Below are positions 1 to 7,896 of a DNA stretch of 27,878 nucleotides, piece by piece; the first letter of the stretch is position 1, and the number at the start of each line of letters is the position of its first letter. The notes below the pieces were generated by a model. It worked only from the letters and a program-made list of their open reading frames with translations, was not told the DNA's origin and did no database searches. The stretch lies in the NCBI GenBank assembly GCA_934746785.1, contig CAKVFO010000026.1, forward strand, positions 1 through 27,878. The letters are read 5' to 3'. This DNA comes from an uncultured Clostridium sp. Its GTDB lineage: Bacteria > Bacillota > Clostridia > Clostridiales > Clostridiaceae. Both the position numbers and the translations under genes were made by a program.

Positions 1-14
1 TCGGATTAACCCCT

Positions 15-467
15 TTATATTGGACAAAATCTATTTAATTCTAAGTTTTTCTTAACTTTATATTTTTATCCTTATTTTTTCTAGATGCTCTCCAAGATAA
101 AGGGTATAAAATTCCCTTGGTGGCATATACCTTAAACTTGAATGTAATCTTCGTTCATTGTAAAAGTTCATAAAGTCATTAACTACTTTATAAGCTTCTG
201 CATAAGTTTGAAATTCATTTATCTTAAAACATTCATCCTCTAAAATCCTATGAAAGGACTCAATATGAGCATTTTTATTAGGCGTTTTAACAGGTATTCT
301 TTCATGTTCAATATGTAGTTCAGCACAAGTTTCTTCAAATATATGACTAATAAATTGTGGCCCATTATCACTTCGTATTACAGGGCGGCTACATTTTCTA
401 TAAATAGATTACGCTTAATAAGACAACGTCTTATTAGTGCAGCAGTATCTTTTCCTTCACACCTTTT
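15..467 (-). pseudogene. IS3-family transposase OrfB, C-terminal fragment, frameshifted
   Basis: The minus strand encodes an rve/DDE transposase C-terminus. RPVIRSDNGPQFIS carries the second catalytic Asp, NKNAHIESFHR carries the catalytic Glu, and FYNERRLHSSLRYMPPREF is the typical IS3 tail. The frame stays open to a TAA at 15-17. Upstream, CEGKDTAALIRRCLIKRNLF (about 395-460) is the natural continuation but lies in another frame, so an indel sits near 390-400. The N-terminal half, with the first catalytic Asp, is absent. The product cannot be an active transposase. Family assignment is strong; the exact IS is not recognised. Confidence 0.88.
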
Positions 468-484
468 TGAAATTAATTATTAAA

Positions 485-817
485 TTATAAGTGAGTCTTA
501 TTTAATTGAGGGTTTGCTTTTTTTAGTAAATCTCTAAGAATAGCTATTTCTAAATCTTTTTCTACTAATATTTTCTTCAACTTATCATTTTCTTGAGTAA
601 CTTCATTTATCTCATTTTCTTTATTCTTTCCCTCAATTAAAGCTTTTCTACCTGGTTTTACTTTTATTTTATCTTTATTCTTTGATTTGCTTATCCAAGT
701 AAAAATTGTACTAGTATATATTCCGTGTTTTATTCCAAATAAAGAAACATTCCTCATTTCTTTTATCTCCTGTAATATCTGATTTTTAAATTATCCTGAA
801 TAAGTTTTTCCTTTTAT
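485..817 (-). pseudogene. IS3-family transposase OrfA (helix-turn-helix), degraded start
   Basis: An uninterrupted reading frame from an ATG at 757 gives 90 residues. It has an HTH segment (SLFGIKHGIYTSTIFTWIS) and a leucine-zipper-like helix (ENDKLKKILVEKDLEIAILR), as in IS3 OrfA. The same frame continues upstream as FKNQILQEIKE, which belongs to the family's N-terminus. A TAA interrupts it, and KGKTYSG then follows an ATA where ATG would be expected (about 815-817), so the true start has decayed. Near the 3' end a run of seven A (518-524 on minus), read CTA AAA AAA, is the usual type of -1 slippery site for OrfAB fusion. It now leads into deleted sequence. Confidence 0.78.
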
Positions 818-971
818 AAATTACCACCAATAACTATATTTAGCATAACTCATAATAATAGCCTTTGTTCAAATAATTATCTGGGCTTAAGATGGACAAC
901 TTACATATTGGAAAGCCAGTTATAATCAGTGCTCGCTCTCAAAAAAAGTTTTTAATTTTCTATACTTAAAT

Positions 972-1005
972 AAAGACAGGAACTAATCTCTTAGCTCCTG
1001 TCTTT
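972..1005 (-). terminator. Rho-independent terminator after rlmD
   Basis: Perfect 10-bp arms AAAGACAGGA (972-981) and TCCTGTCTTT (996-1005) lie just beyond the rlmD stop codon. On the minus strand the hairpin runs into a T-rich tail. It closes the comEA-rlmD gene group and separates it from the IS remnant. Confidence 0.85.
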
Positions 1006-1013
1006 AAAATATA

Positions 1014-2369
1014 TTATTTCTTTATTAACTTAACAACAGTTTCTCCATGAGGTGTATTTGGAAACATATCCTTAACTCTTGTCTTAACAACCTCATATCC
1101 TGATTCAGTTAAAACCTTAAGGTCGTTAACTAAAGTCTTTGGATTACATGAAACATAAATTATTTCCTTAGCCTTAAACTTAATTACATATTCTAAAGCC
1201 TTTGGATGAACACCGCTTCTTGGTGGATCTAATATAATTATGTCTGGTTTATCCTTAACTGTCTTGATGATTTCTGCTACATCTCCAGCTAAGAATTCAC
1301 AGTTGTTAAGATTATTAAGTTTAGCATTTTCCTTAGCAGCTTCAACAGCTTCTTCTATAAGTTCGATACCGACTACCTTCTTAGCTTTAGGTGCTACTAT
1401 CTGACCTATAGTTCCTGTTCCACAATATAAATCAAATACTACCTTGTTATCAGAATCACCCATATATTCTCTAACTATACTATAAAGCCCTTCAGCTCCC
1501 TTAGTGTTAGTTTGGAAGAATGAAAATGGTGATATTTTAAACTTTAATCCTAATAACTCTTCTTGTATATGATCTATTCCATATAGAACATTTAATTTGT
1601 CACATATTACTGCATCTGAGAATGAATCATTTTCAGTATGTAACACAGAAACAAGTTTTCCTTCATAGTCTGCTTTCTTAAGAAGTTCCACATACTCAGT
1701 TAAATCAAAGTCTATTTGAGTTGTAGTTACTAAGTTAACCATTAACTCTCCTGTATTTTTAGCTTTTCTAATTACAAGATGTCTTAAATATCCTTCTCTC
1801 TTCATTACTCTGTAATAAGGTAAACTTTGAGTTCTAAAATACTCAACTGTAATTGTAAGTATTTTTCTAAAATCCTCATCTACAATCTGACACTTATCAA
1901 CATTAACAATTCCAAAAGACTTATTCTTTATGTGCATTCCTAAAGTTAACTCTCCGCCTTTTTCTTCATCACCGAAAGTAAACTCCATTTTATTTCTGTA
2001 TTCCCATTGATTAAGACTTCCTGTTATACCTTCATATTCACCTGTTGAAACTCCAGCATCTTCAAAAAGTCCTTTAACTTCATCTGATAAAAGTTCTAAC
2101 TGCTTTTCATAAGTTAAATTTTGAGAAGAACATCCTCCACAAATTCCAAAGTGAGGACATTTAGCATTAATTTCATAATCTGCTCTCTCAACAACTTCAA
2201 GATGTCTAAGTTCAGCATAATTTTCTCTCTTCTTCTTAACCTTGCCTCTTATTACTTGACCTGGATAAGAATTCTTAACATAGATTTTTCTATCTTCTAC
2301 ATGTCCTACTCCAATTGATGGAAATTCAGTTTTCTCAATTTTAACTAATATTTCGCTTCCTTTTCTCAT
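1014..2369 (-). CDS. rlmD: 23S rRNA (uracil-C5)-methyltransferase, RlmD/RlmCD type
   Basis: This enzyme transfers a methyl group from SAM to C5 of a uridine in 23S rRNA. The 451-residue protein has an N-terminal TRAM domain (about 1-60) and a [4Fe-4S] cysteine set (C71, C77 and C80 in CPHFGICGGC, plus C160). The C-terminal Rossmann methyltransferase has VFDLYCGTGTIG (311-322), ILDPPRSGVHPK (379-390) and the nucleophile C408 in YVSCNPKT. Length is normal for the TrmA/RumA family. ATG at 2369 has GGAG 7 nt upstream. In Bacillus the homologue modifies both U747 and U1939 (RlmCD), so the exact target is open. It is the last gene of a minus-strand group; a strong hairpin follows. Confidence 0.93.
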   Translation of the reverse strand: MRKGSEILVKIEKTEFPSIGVGHVEDRKIYVKNSYPGQVIRGKVKKKRENYAELRHLEVVERADYEINAKCPHFGICGGCSSQNLTYEKQLELLSDEVKGLFEDAGVSTGEYEGITGSLNQWEYRNKMEFTFGDEEKGGELTLGMHIKNKSFGIVNVDKCQIVDEDFRKILTITVEYFRTQSLPYYRVMKREGYLRHLVIRKAKNTGELMVNLVTTTQIDFDLTEYVELLKKADYEGKLVSVLHTENDSFSDAVICDKLNVLYGIDHIQEELLGLKFKISPFSFFQTNTKGAEGLYSIVREYMGDSDNKVVFDLYCGTGTIGQIVAPKAKKVVGIELIEEAVEAAKENAKLNNLNNCEFLAGDVAEIIKTVKDKPDIIILDPPRSGVHPKALEYVIKFKAKEIIYVSCNPKTLVNDLKVLTESGYEVVKTRVKDMFPNTPHGETVVKLIKK

Positions 2370-2409
2370 CTTAACACTCCTACGTGAATTTTCTTTTGTT
2401 TAAATTAAT

Positions 2410-2649
2410 TTATTCATCTAATTTTAATAATCTTTTACCTATTGTAGTTGCATATTTGCTTCCTTCTAATATTGGAAAATATAATACATTTATAATAGCA
2501 TAAATTATTAATAAAAGCTGAGCGTAACCAGCTTCTTTTACTTGAAATCCTATTAGCGGCATTCCTTTTGTAATTATAAACATTAGTATTGCTGATACAG
2601 CAAATATAATAGCTTCGTCTAATAAATTGGCAAAAATTCTTTTTAACAT
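2410..2649 (-). CDS. Small RDD-like membrane protein
   Basis: The 79-residue protein has two hydrophobic segments (about 13-31 and 45-62) and ends with TIGKRLLKLDE. An early Arg, then LLDEA in the first helix and the closing G-K-R-L-L motif fit a short RDD-family membrane protein; full-length RDD proteins are usually longer. The role is unknown. Some RDD proteins have been linked to ion transport, but nothing here shows that. ATG at 2649 is preceded by a strong AGGAGGAAGAG. It lies 30 nt after the lipoprotein gene and 40 nt before rlmD, so it is probably co-transcribed. The family call is moderate. Confidence 0.65.
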   Translation of the reverse strand: MLKRIFANLLDEAIIFAVSAILMFIITKGMPLIGFQVKEAGYAQLLLIIYAIINVLYFPILEGSKYATTIGKRLLKLDE

Positions 2650-2679
2650 AATCTCTTCCTCCTAAAATTTATATGAACT

Positions 2680-3339
2680 TTATTGTTCAGCTTTTTTAAA
2701 TTCATATTTAGTAGTTTCGATTGAATAAACTATGTAGTTTTTTGTCACAGTAATTTCTTCTGTTAAACCTTCAATTTCATTTTCAAAATACCCTTCTCCA
2801 GAACCACTATTTAAAATTTCAAGAATTTTAGTATTAATTTTTTTGTAATTTCTTGCATTAGCTCCTGTGATAATGGCAGAATATTTTTCAACTGATGTGG
2901 AGCCTAAATCAAAATCTTTATCTTTAATTGCCTTTTCTCCATCAAAGTTTAATAGTATCTTCATTTTTATCTTACCTGCTGACAGATTTTCTCCATAAAG
3001 AATTCTAGAAAAATACATATCTTCAAGCTTGTTTTTTTCAGCGTTCTTATTTTCTACTGAAATAGTTTTATCATTATCATCTTTAACTACTTCATCTTCT
3101 GTATACTCTAATCCGTATTCTTTTGTTTGTTTTTTTATTCTTGTAGCAAGATTTTCTGCAATGTCCGTAAAGTCTTTAAAAGTAAAATCTCTTGACCACT
3201 TTCCTGTTGAATTTGAATCTTCTTCTACTACTGTATCTTCTGTACTGCTACTAGTGTTATTATTTTTACTTGAACCACAGCCAGCTAATGACAATGAAAT
3301 CATAGCTGCCATGATTATAGCCATTACTTTTTTTGACAT
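2680..3339 (-). CDS. Secreted lipoprotein of unknown function
   Basis: The 219-residue protein starts with a lipoprotein signal peptide: positively charged MSKK, a hydrophobic core, and lipobox LAGC with the lipidated Cys at about 21. A short low-complexity linker rich in Ser, Asn and Thr follows, then a globular domain of about 165 residues rich in Lys, Glu and Asp. I recognise no family motif. It should be anchored to the outer face of the cell membrane. ATG at 3339 has GGAGG upstream. The downstream neighbour is the RDD-like gene (30 nt) and the upstream one is comEA (92 nt), with a small hairpin just ahead of the ribosome binding site. Confidence 0.8.
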   Translation of the reverse strand: MSKKVMAIIMAAMISLSLAGCGSSKNNNTSSSTEDTVVEEDSNSTGKWSRDFTFKDFTDIAENLATRIKKQTKEYGLEYTEDEVVKDDNDKTISVENKNAEKNKLEDMYFSRILYGENLSAGKIKMKILLNFDGEKAIKDKDFDLGSTSVEKYSAIITGANARNYKKINTKILEILNSGSGEGYFENEIEGLTEEITVTKNYIVYSIETTKYEFKKAEQ

Positions 3340-3353
3340 ATAATCCTCCTCAT

Positions 3354-3371
3354 CTACATATAAGTATGTAG
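3354..3371 (-). promoter_or_regulatory. Small hairpin in front of the lipoprotein RBS
   Basis: CTACATA and TATGTAG form a perfect 7-bp stem with a 4-nt loop, directly upstream of the GAGGAGG of the lipoprotein gene. It has no T-tract, so it is not a clear terminator. It may be an mRNA 5' stabiliser, a processing site between comEA and the lipoprotein gene, or chance. Confidence 0.35.
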
Positions 3372-3431
3372 CCTTATCCTAACACTGCTTAATTATAACA
3401 TTATTACTTATAATTTTAAACACCCTGCACT

Positions 3432-4043
3432 TTATACTGTAATTTTGTCTTTAATCTTTTCAAAAGAACTTTCACCAATTCCCTTTACATTTTTGATATC
3501 CTCAATACTTTTAAATCCTCCATTTTTCTCCCTATAACTTATTATATCTTTAGCTTTTGATGGTCCTACCCCTGGAAGTGAATCTAATTCTTTTTCATCA
3601 GCCGTATTTATATCAATTAAATTTGAGCTTAAATTGTTATTATTACTTCCTAAAATGTTTACATTTACATTGTCATTTTCATTATTATTATTATCAGGTA
3701 TAACTATAAGCTGATGATTTTTTAGTTTTTCAGCTCTATTTATAGAATTAATGTTAGCATCTTCATTAAGACCACCTGCTTTATTTATTAAATCTTCTAC
3801 TATGCTATCTTCATCAATCCAATAAACATTTGGATTTTTAATAGCGCCCTTTATCTCAACAACAATTTGATTTTTTTTATTTTCTTCTGCTGATGTATCA
3901 ATTGTTTCTATTTCTTCATATATTTCAGTTTCATCATTTTTTATAAGTTCTTCTTTGCCTGTATTTATATAATAAAATAAAGAATACAATCCTAAACATA
4001 TCAAGAAAAATATCAATCCTATAACATTGCATTTTTTCCTCAT
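3432..4043 (-). CDS. comEA: ComEA-type DNA-binding competence protein
   Basis: ComEA binds double-stranded DNA outside the membrane during natural transformation. The 203-residue protein has one N-terminal membrane anchor (about 8-26), an SLBB domain (about 60-116), an Asn-rich linker (117-141) and a C-terminal pair of helix-hairpin-helix motifs (142-203). The HhH pair carries DINTADEKELDSLPGVG and, later, VKGIG. Order and length match ComEA of Gram-positive bacteria. ATG at 4043 has AAGGAGGG upstream. No comEC or comEB is present in the window, so the gene is separated from its usual partners or they lie elsewhere. It heads the group running to rlmD and is divergent from the carboxypeptidase gene. 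Confidence 0.9.
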   Translation of the reverse strand: MRKKCNVIGLIFFLICLGLYSLFYYINTGKEELIKNDETEIYEEIETIDTSAEENKKNQIVVEIKGAIKNPNVYWIDEDSIVEDLINKAGGLNEDANINSINRAEKLKNHQLIVIPDNNNNENDNVNVNILGSNNNNLSSNLIDINTADEKELDSLPGVGPSKAKDIISYREKNGGFKSIEDIKNVKGIGESSFEKIKDKITV

Positions 4044-4121
4044 AAATCCCTCCTTATAGCATATTTATATTATTGACACATTAATTATTAATAACCACTT
4101 TATTCTAAAATTAATTTAATT

Positions 4122-4157
4122 AGTAGAAAAACTTTTTCTACTTTGTTAAAATATAAT
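4122..4157 (+). promoter_or_regulatory. Perfect 21-bp palindrome plus -10 box ahead of the carboxypeptidase gene
   Basis: AGTAGAAAAA (4122-4131) and TTTTTCTACT (4133-4142) are exact inverted copies around one central C. A TATAAT lies at 4152-4157, about 30 nt before the ATG at 4188. The palindrome occupies the place where the -35 box should be, and no good -35 hexamer is seen there. This arrangement suggests an operator for a dimeric regulator. The -10 is clear by sequence; the operator role is inference. Confidence 0.55.
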
Positions 4158-4187
4158 ATTGATAGTTTATTTAAATGAGGAGTAAAA

Positions 4188-5492
4188 ATGAAAAAAACAA
4201 AAAATATTTTTAAAAAGCTTATGATAAGTTGCAGCATATTTGTATTTATTTTTTTATCAATACCAACTTATACTAATGCTGCTACAGCCCCACCAAACTT
4301 AAATTCAAATGGTGCGGTTTTACTTGATGCAACTACAGGACAAGTTTTATACTCTAAAAATGCAGACCAGCAATTTTTTCCTGCATCTACAACAAAAGTT
4401 CTAACAGCCTTAATAGTATTAGAAAATTCAAAACTTAGTGATAAAGTAAAAATTGGACATAATCCGCCTGGTGCTGATGGTACATCAATTGGTATAAGAG
4501 AAGGTGAAGAATATACTATAGAAGAACTTCTATATGGATTACTTATGTGTTCTGGAAATGATGCTGCTGAAGCCCTTGCTGAACATATATCAGGATCTAG
4601 TGATAAATTTGCAGAACTTATGAATAAGAAAGCAAAAGAACTTGGAGCTACAGGAAGTAACTTTGTTAATCCAAGCGGACTTCCTAACGATCAACACGTT
4701 ACAACTCCAACTGACTTAGCACTAATTATGAAGGAATGTATTAAGAATCCAGACTTCGTTAGAATAACAAGAACTATTAATTACAAACTTTCACCTAGTA
4801 ATATAGATGGAAATCAACTTGCTTTATATAACGGAAATCATATTCTTGATTCAGGTTCATCCCAATATTTCTATAAGTATGCTGTATCATCTAAGAAAGG
4901 GTATACTACTGTTGCACATTTTACTAACATAGCTTCAGCAGAAAAAGATGGACATCCTCTAATAGTGGCATTATTAGATGGTCCTGGAATGAATCAAGCT
5001 TATGAAGATTCTAAAAATTTATTTGAATATGGTTTTAATAATTACACTTTAAAGAAGGTAGTTTCTGAAGGCGATACTATTGATTCTTTTGAATTAGAGG
5101 ATGGGACTAAACTTCCACTACTTGCTTCAGAAGATGTATATTATTGTGTTGATAATAGTGATAAAAGTACTTTAAAGCCTGACTTTAAATTTGAAGTACC
5201 ATCAAAAATCACAAGTAAATCATCTATCTCACGTGGTGAGTCAATAACTAAGTGTTCAGTAAAAATAAATAATAAGGATTATACTACTATTGATTTAGTA
5301 AGCGGAATAAATCTTAATGCTAATAAAAAGAGTGCTGCAAGTGATATAATATCTGATAACAAAAATGAAATTGTAATAATAGGTTCTATACTTGCTGTTG
5401 CTTTTGTATTAAGACTTATTAATGTAAAACGTAGAAAAAGAAAAAGACTTCATAAAGCAAAATTAAATAAAATTATAAATAAAAAAAGGTGA
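4188..5492 (+). CDS. D-alanyl-D-alanine carboxypeptidase homologue (DacA/DacF type, S11)
   Basis: Low-molecular-weight penicillin-binding proteins of this family trim the terminal D-Ala from peptidoglycan stem peptides outside the cell. The 434-residue protein has a signal peptide (about 1-31, ending TNA-A), SxxK as S67-T-T-K70 and SxN as S122-G-N124. It ends in a hydrophobic segment (about 390-408) and a very basic tail, here apparently a membrane anchor. Where KTG is expected, K236-K237-G238 is found (context SSKKGYTTVA), so the third motif is altered. SD GAGGAG precedes the ATG. It is monocistronic, with a palindrome upstream and a two-way terminator after its stop codon. Confidence 0.87.
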   Translation: MKKTKNIFKKLMISCSIFVFIFLSIPTYTNAATAPPNLNSNGAVLLDATTGQVLYSKNADQQFFPASTTKVLTALIVLENSKLSDKVKIGHNPPGADGTSIGIREGEEYTIEELLYGLLMCSGNDAAEALAEHISGSSDKFAELMNKKAKELGATGSNFVNPSGLPNDQHVTTPTDLALIMKECIKNPDFVRITRTINYKLSPSNIDGNQLALYNGNHILDSGSSQYFYKYAVSSKKGYTTVAHFTNIASAEKDGHPLIVALLDGPGMNQAYEDSKNLFEYGFNNYTLKKVVSEGDTIDSFELEDGTKLPLLASEDVYYCVDNSDKSTLKPDFKFEVPSKITSKSSISRGESITKCSVKINNKDYTTIDLVSGINLNANKKSAASDIISDNKNEIVIIGSILAVAFVLRLINVKRRKRKRLHKAKLNKIINKKR

Positions 5493-5515
5493 TAGTTTAT
5501 TAACTACCACCTTTT
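5484..5515. terminator. Shared two-way terminator between convergent genes
   Basis: Arms AAAAGGTGATAGTT (5484-5497) and AACTACCACCTTTT (5502-5515) pair over 14 positions with one mismatch and a 4-nt loop. A-runs and T-runs flank both sides. The stem includes the TGA stop of the carboxypeptidase gene and lies about 25 nt beyond the rluD-type stop. It can serve both strands. Confidence 0.85.
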
Positions 5516-5540
5516 ATCCATATTGGTTTATTTTATTAGT

Positions 5541-6440
5541 TTATTTTAACTTTTCAATAAGTTCCATCATATCTTTAGGCATATCAGCTCTTAATGTAAG
5601 CTTTTCTTTAGTTCTTGGAGATTCAAATACAAGTCCATAAGCATGAAGAGCCTGTCTTTCAATTAAGTCCTTCTCTTCATCTCCAAAGCCATATAAGCTA
5701 TCTCCATAGATAGGATGACCTATATGATTCATGTGTACTCTTATTTGATGAGTTCTTCCTGTTTCTAATAAACACTCAACAAGATCTCCCTTTTCAAAAC
5801 GTTCAACAACCTTATAGTGAGTAACACTTCTTTGTCCTCTTTCATCTACTACTCTCTTAACGCTTCCTTCTACTTCTGGCTTATAAATTGGAGCATCAAT
5901 AGTTCCTTCAATTTTATCAAGATGGCCATGTACTATTGCTAAGTATCTCTTTTCCAAATTCTTTTTTTGCATTTCCTTTGATAAAGCCATATGTGCAAAT
6001 TGATTCTTAGCAATTATTATAAGCCCTGATGTATCTCTATCTAATCTACTTACAAGCCTAACAATACAATTTTGTCCAGTTTGTCTAAAATAATTAGTAA
6101 GTCCATTTGCTAAAGTTCCTGTTGGATGTCTTAATGTTGGATGAACTACAATATTAGGTTGTTTATTTACTACAATTATATCTTCATCCTCATAAACTGC
6201 AGTTATTGGTATATCTTCAGGTTCAATATTTTGACTTTCTTCTCTTTCCAACTTAACTGTTACTGTATCGCCAGTATGGATAGTATGTCGCATTCTTACA
6301 GATTCATTATTTATTAAAATTCTTCCTTCTATAGCGGCTCTTCTTATTAATCTAGTTGAAAGTTCAAGTTCATCTCTTAAAAAATCTCTTATCTTTGAAC
6401 CATCGTATTTTTCTTCTACTTTTCTCTCTAAAGTACTCAT
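5541..6440 (-). CDS. RluA-family pseudouridine synthase (RluD-like)
   Basis: The enzyme converts uridine to pseudouridine in rRNA or tRNA. The 299-residue protein has an N-terminal S4 RNA-binding domain (about 14-62) and then the catalytic domain. This carries RLDRDTSGL (132-140) with the catalytic Asp134, and later GRTHQIRVHMNHIGHPIYGD, the conserved RluA-family signature. Length matches RluD/YlyB-type proteins. The exact target base cannot be read from sequence. Its SD, GGAGAG, lies inside the last codons of the LCP gene and the ATG is one base beyond that stop, so translation is probably coupled. It is the last gene of the obgE operon and takes the position where rsfS often stands in Firmicutes. 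Confidence 0.9.
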   Translation of the reverse strand: MSTLERKVEEKYDGSKIRDFLRDELELSTRLIRRAAIEGRILINNESVRMRHTIHTGDTVTVKLEREESQNIEPEDIPITAVYEDEDIIVVNKQPNIVVHPTLRHPTGTLANGLTNYFRQTGQNCIVRLVSRLDRDTSGLIIIAKNQFAHMALSKEMQKKNLEKRYLAIVHGHLDKIEGTIDAPIYKPEVEGSVKRVVDERGQRSVTHYKVVERFEKGDLVECLLETGRTHQIRVHMNHIGHPIYGDSLYGFGDEEKDLIERQALHAYGLVFESPRTKEKLTLRADMPKDMMELIEKLK

Positions 6441-6441
6441 T

Positions 6442-7848
6442 TTACTCTCCTAATTTTTTATAATTTTTTCCTATTACAATGACTACATCATATGATGAAT
6501 ATTTTGAATCTTCATCCATTTCTTCAAATTTATCAATTCCAGACATCTCTTTTTTTAAAGCACCTTTTATATTTTTATCATTTGTCTTTATTATTGTTTT
6601 ATCTGAGTTATCAGTATTCCCTGTATCAATATTCTTCCACCCTAGTACTTCTAACTGAGTTTTAACTCTTCCTGCAAGGCCATTAATTTTAGTTCCATTT
6701 AAAACTAAAATTTTTGCTTCCTTTATATTTGATGTTTCTCCACTCGAATTATTAGGTATCTCGCCTCCAGATTCTAGTAAATTTAAAAGCTCTTTATTTT
6801 TATTTTTATCAAAAACAAAATATGATTGTCCTCCAATCATCTTAGGAATTCCTTCTAATGTTTTCATTTGAACTCCAGATGAGGTTAGAAAACCCATACC
6901 ATATTTGATCATCTGCATTGAGGTTAAATTAGTATCCATATTTTCTGCTATAGAATTTAATATTTTCGGAAGTTTAAAGATTATTGTTGGTGTCTTACAC
7001 TTATCTACAACCTTTTGAATAAACTTATGTTGATTTTCTATTCTTCCTATATCTCCTGTAGCCAAGCCAGTTCCATCATTATTTTTTCTCCATCTAAAGA
7101 ACTCTTCAGCTTTTTTCCCATCAAGCTGTACTGTTGTGCCGCCCTTGAAATTTATATGAAGATTTTGAGCATCATCATCATAAATCATATCTCGTTCTAT
7201 ATCCATTTTAACTCCACCAATGGCATCTATAAAATCTCTAAAAGCTTGGTAATCTATCTTGACTATATAATTTACCTTTAAAGATAACAAATCTTCTACA
7301 ACGCTTTTAACCTTTGCATCTCCACCCTTTACAAAGGCTGCATTAATCTTATAATTAGATTTACCTTCAGTTACTAAAGTATCTCTTGGAATAGAGATTA
7401 TCTGTACTGCCTTAGTTTTTTTATTATAATTTGCAAGCATCATTGTATCAGTTCTTTTTATACTTTTATTCTGAGTATTACTTGTATCACCTATATCCAT
7501 TCCAAGTATAAGAAAATTAACTGAATTTCCTGTTGGTGCTGACGAAGCTATAGTTTCACTGTTATCAATTTTTCCAAAGAACCTTACTACAGAAATAATT
7601 CCTATTAAAAATATTGCTGCTAGTACAACTCCTATTATTGATAAAACTTTTTTTAATCTAAACCTTTTAGACTTAAATCTCCCCAAATTTAAGTTTCTAA
7701 AATTTAAGCCCTTTTTTTTAGAATTAGTTTTTTTATTAACTTCATATATATCAATAATTTTTTCTCTTTCTATATCTTCAAGACTTCTTGGAGCTCTTCT
7801 TTGCCTTTTTTTTCTTATTGATTCGGGTTCCTTACGGTTACTTGGCAT
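6442..7848 (-). CDS. LytR-CpsA-Psr (LCP) family wall-polymer ligase
   Basis: LCP proteins attach anionic glycopolymers from lipid carriers to peptidoglycan at the outer face of the membrane. The 468-residue protein has a basic cytoplasmic N-terminus (1-66), one membrane helix (about 67-90) and the LCP domain (about 110-300). The LCP motifs KRTDTMMLA (R132, D134), ISIPRDT (R155, D156) and GRIENQHKF carry the polyprenyl-phosphate and metal contacts known for the family. A C-terminal LytR_C domain follows (about 373-462). ATG at 7848 has GGGGGG upstream. It lies 48 nt after yqeK, within the obgE operon. Confidence 0.9.
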   Translation of the reverse strand: MPSNRKEPESIRKKRQRRAPRSLEDIEREKIIDIYEVNKKTNSKKKGLNFRNLNLGRFKSKRFRLKKVLSIIGVVLAAIFLIGIISVVRFFGKIDNSETIASSAPTGNSVNFLILGMDIGDTSNTQNKSIKRTDTMMLANYNKKTKAVQIISIPRDTLVTEGKSNYKINAAFVKGGDAKVKSVVEDLLSLKVNYIVKIDYQAFRDFIDAIGGVKMDIERDMIYDDDAQNLHINFKGGTTVQLDGKKAEEFFRWRKNNDGTGLATGDIGRIENQHKFIQKVVDKCKTPTIIFKLPKILNSIAENMDTNLTSMQMIKYGMGFLTSSGVQMKTLEGIPKMIGGQSYFVFDKNKNKELLNLLESGGEIPNNSSGETSNIKEAKILVLNGTKINGLAGRVKTQLEVLGWKNIDTGNTDNSDKTIIKTNDKNIKGALKKEMSGIDKFEEMDEDSKYSSYDVVIVIGKNYKKLGE

Positions 7849-7896
7849 AATATCCCCCCTTAAAAATGATTAAATCACACTCCCATTAAACTTTAA

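Larger units (their letters stand above)
15..817 (-). mobile_element. Decayed IS3-family insertion sequence remnant
   Basis: On the minus strand this stretch holds an IS3-type OrfA followed by only the C-terminal part of OrfB. The sequence that should encode the OrfB N-terminus (helix-turn-helix and the first catalytic Asp) is missing between about 467 and 485. OrfA has lost its proper start, and OrfB carries a further frameshift near 390-400. The element is therefore an internally deleted, inactive copy. No convincing pair of terminal inverted repeats was found. TGGACAA occurs near both edges (from 21 and from 893), but in the same orientation, so the exact ends are uncertain. Confidence 0.85.

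Noticed and set aside
21..902. TGGACAA at both edges as terminal repeats of the IS3 relic
   Set aside because: The two copies point the same way, and only seven bases match, so they are not inverted repeats.
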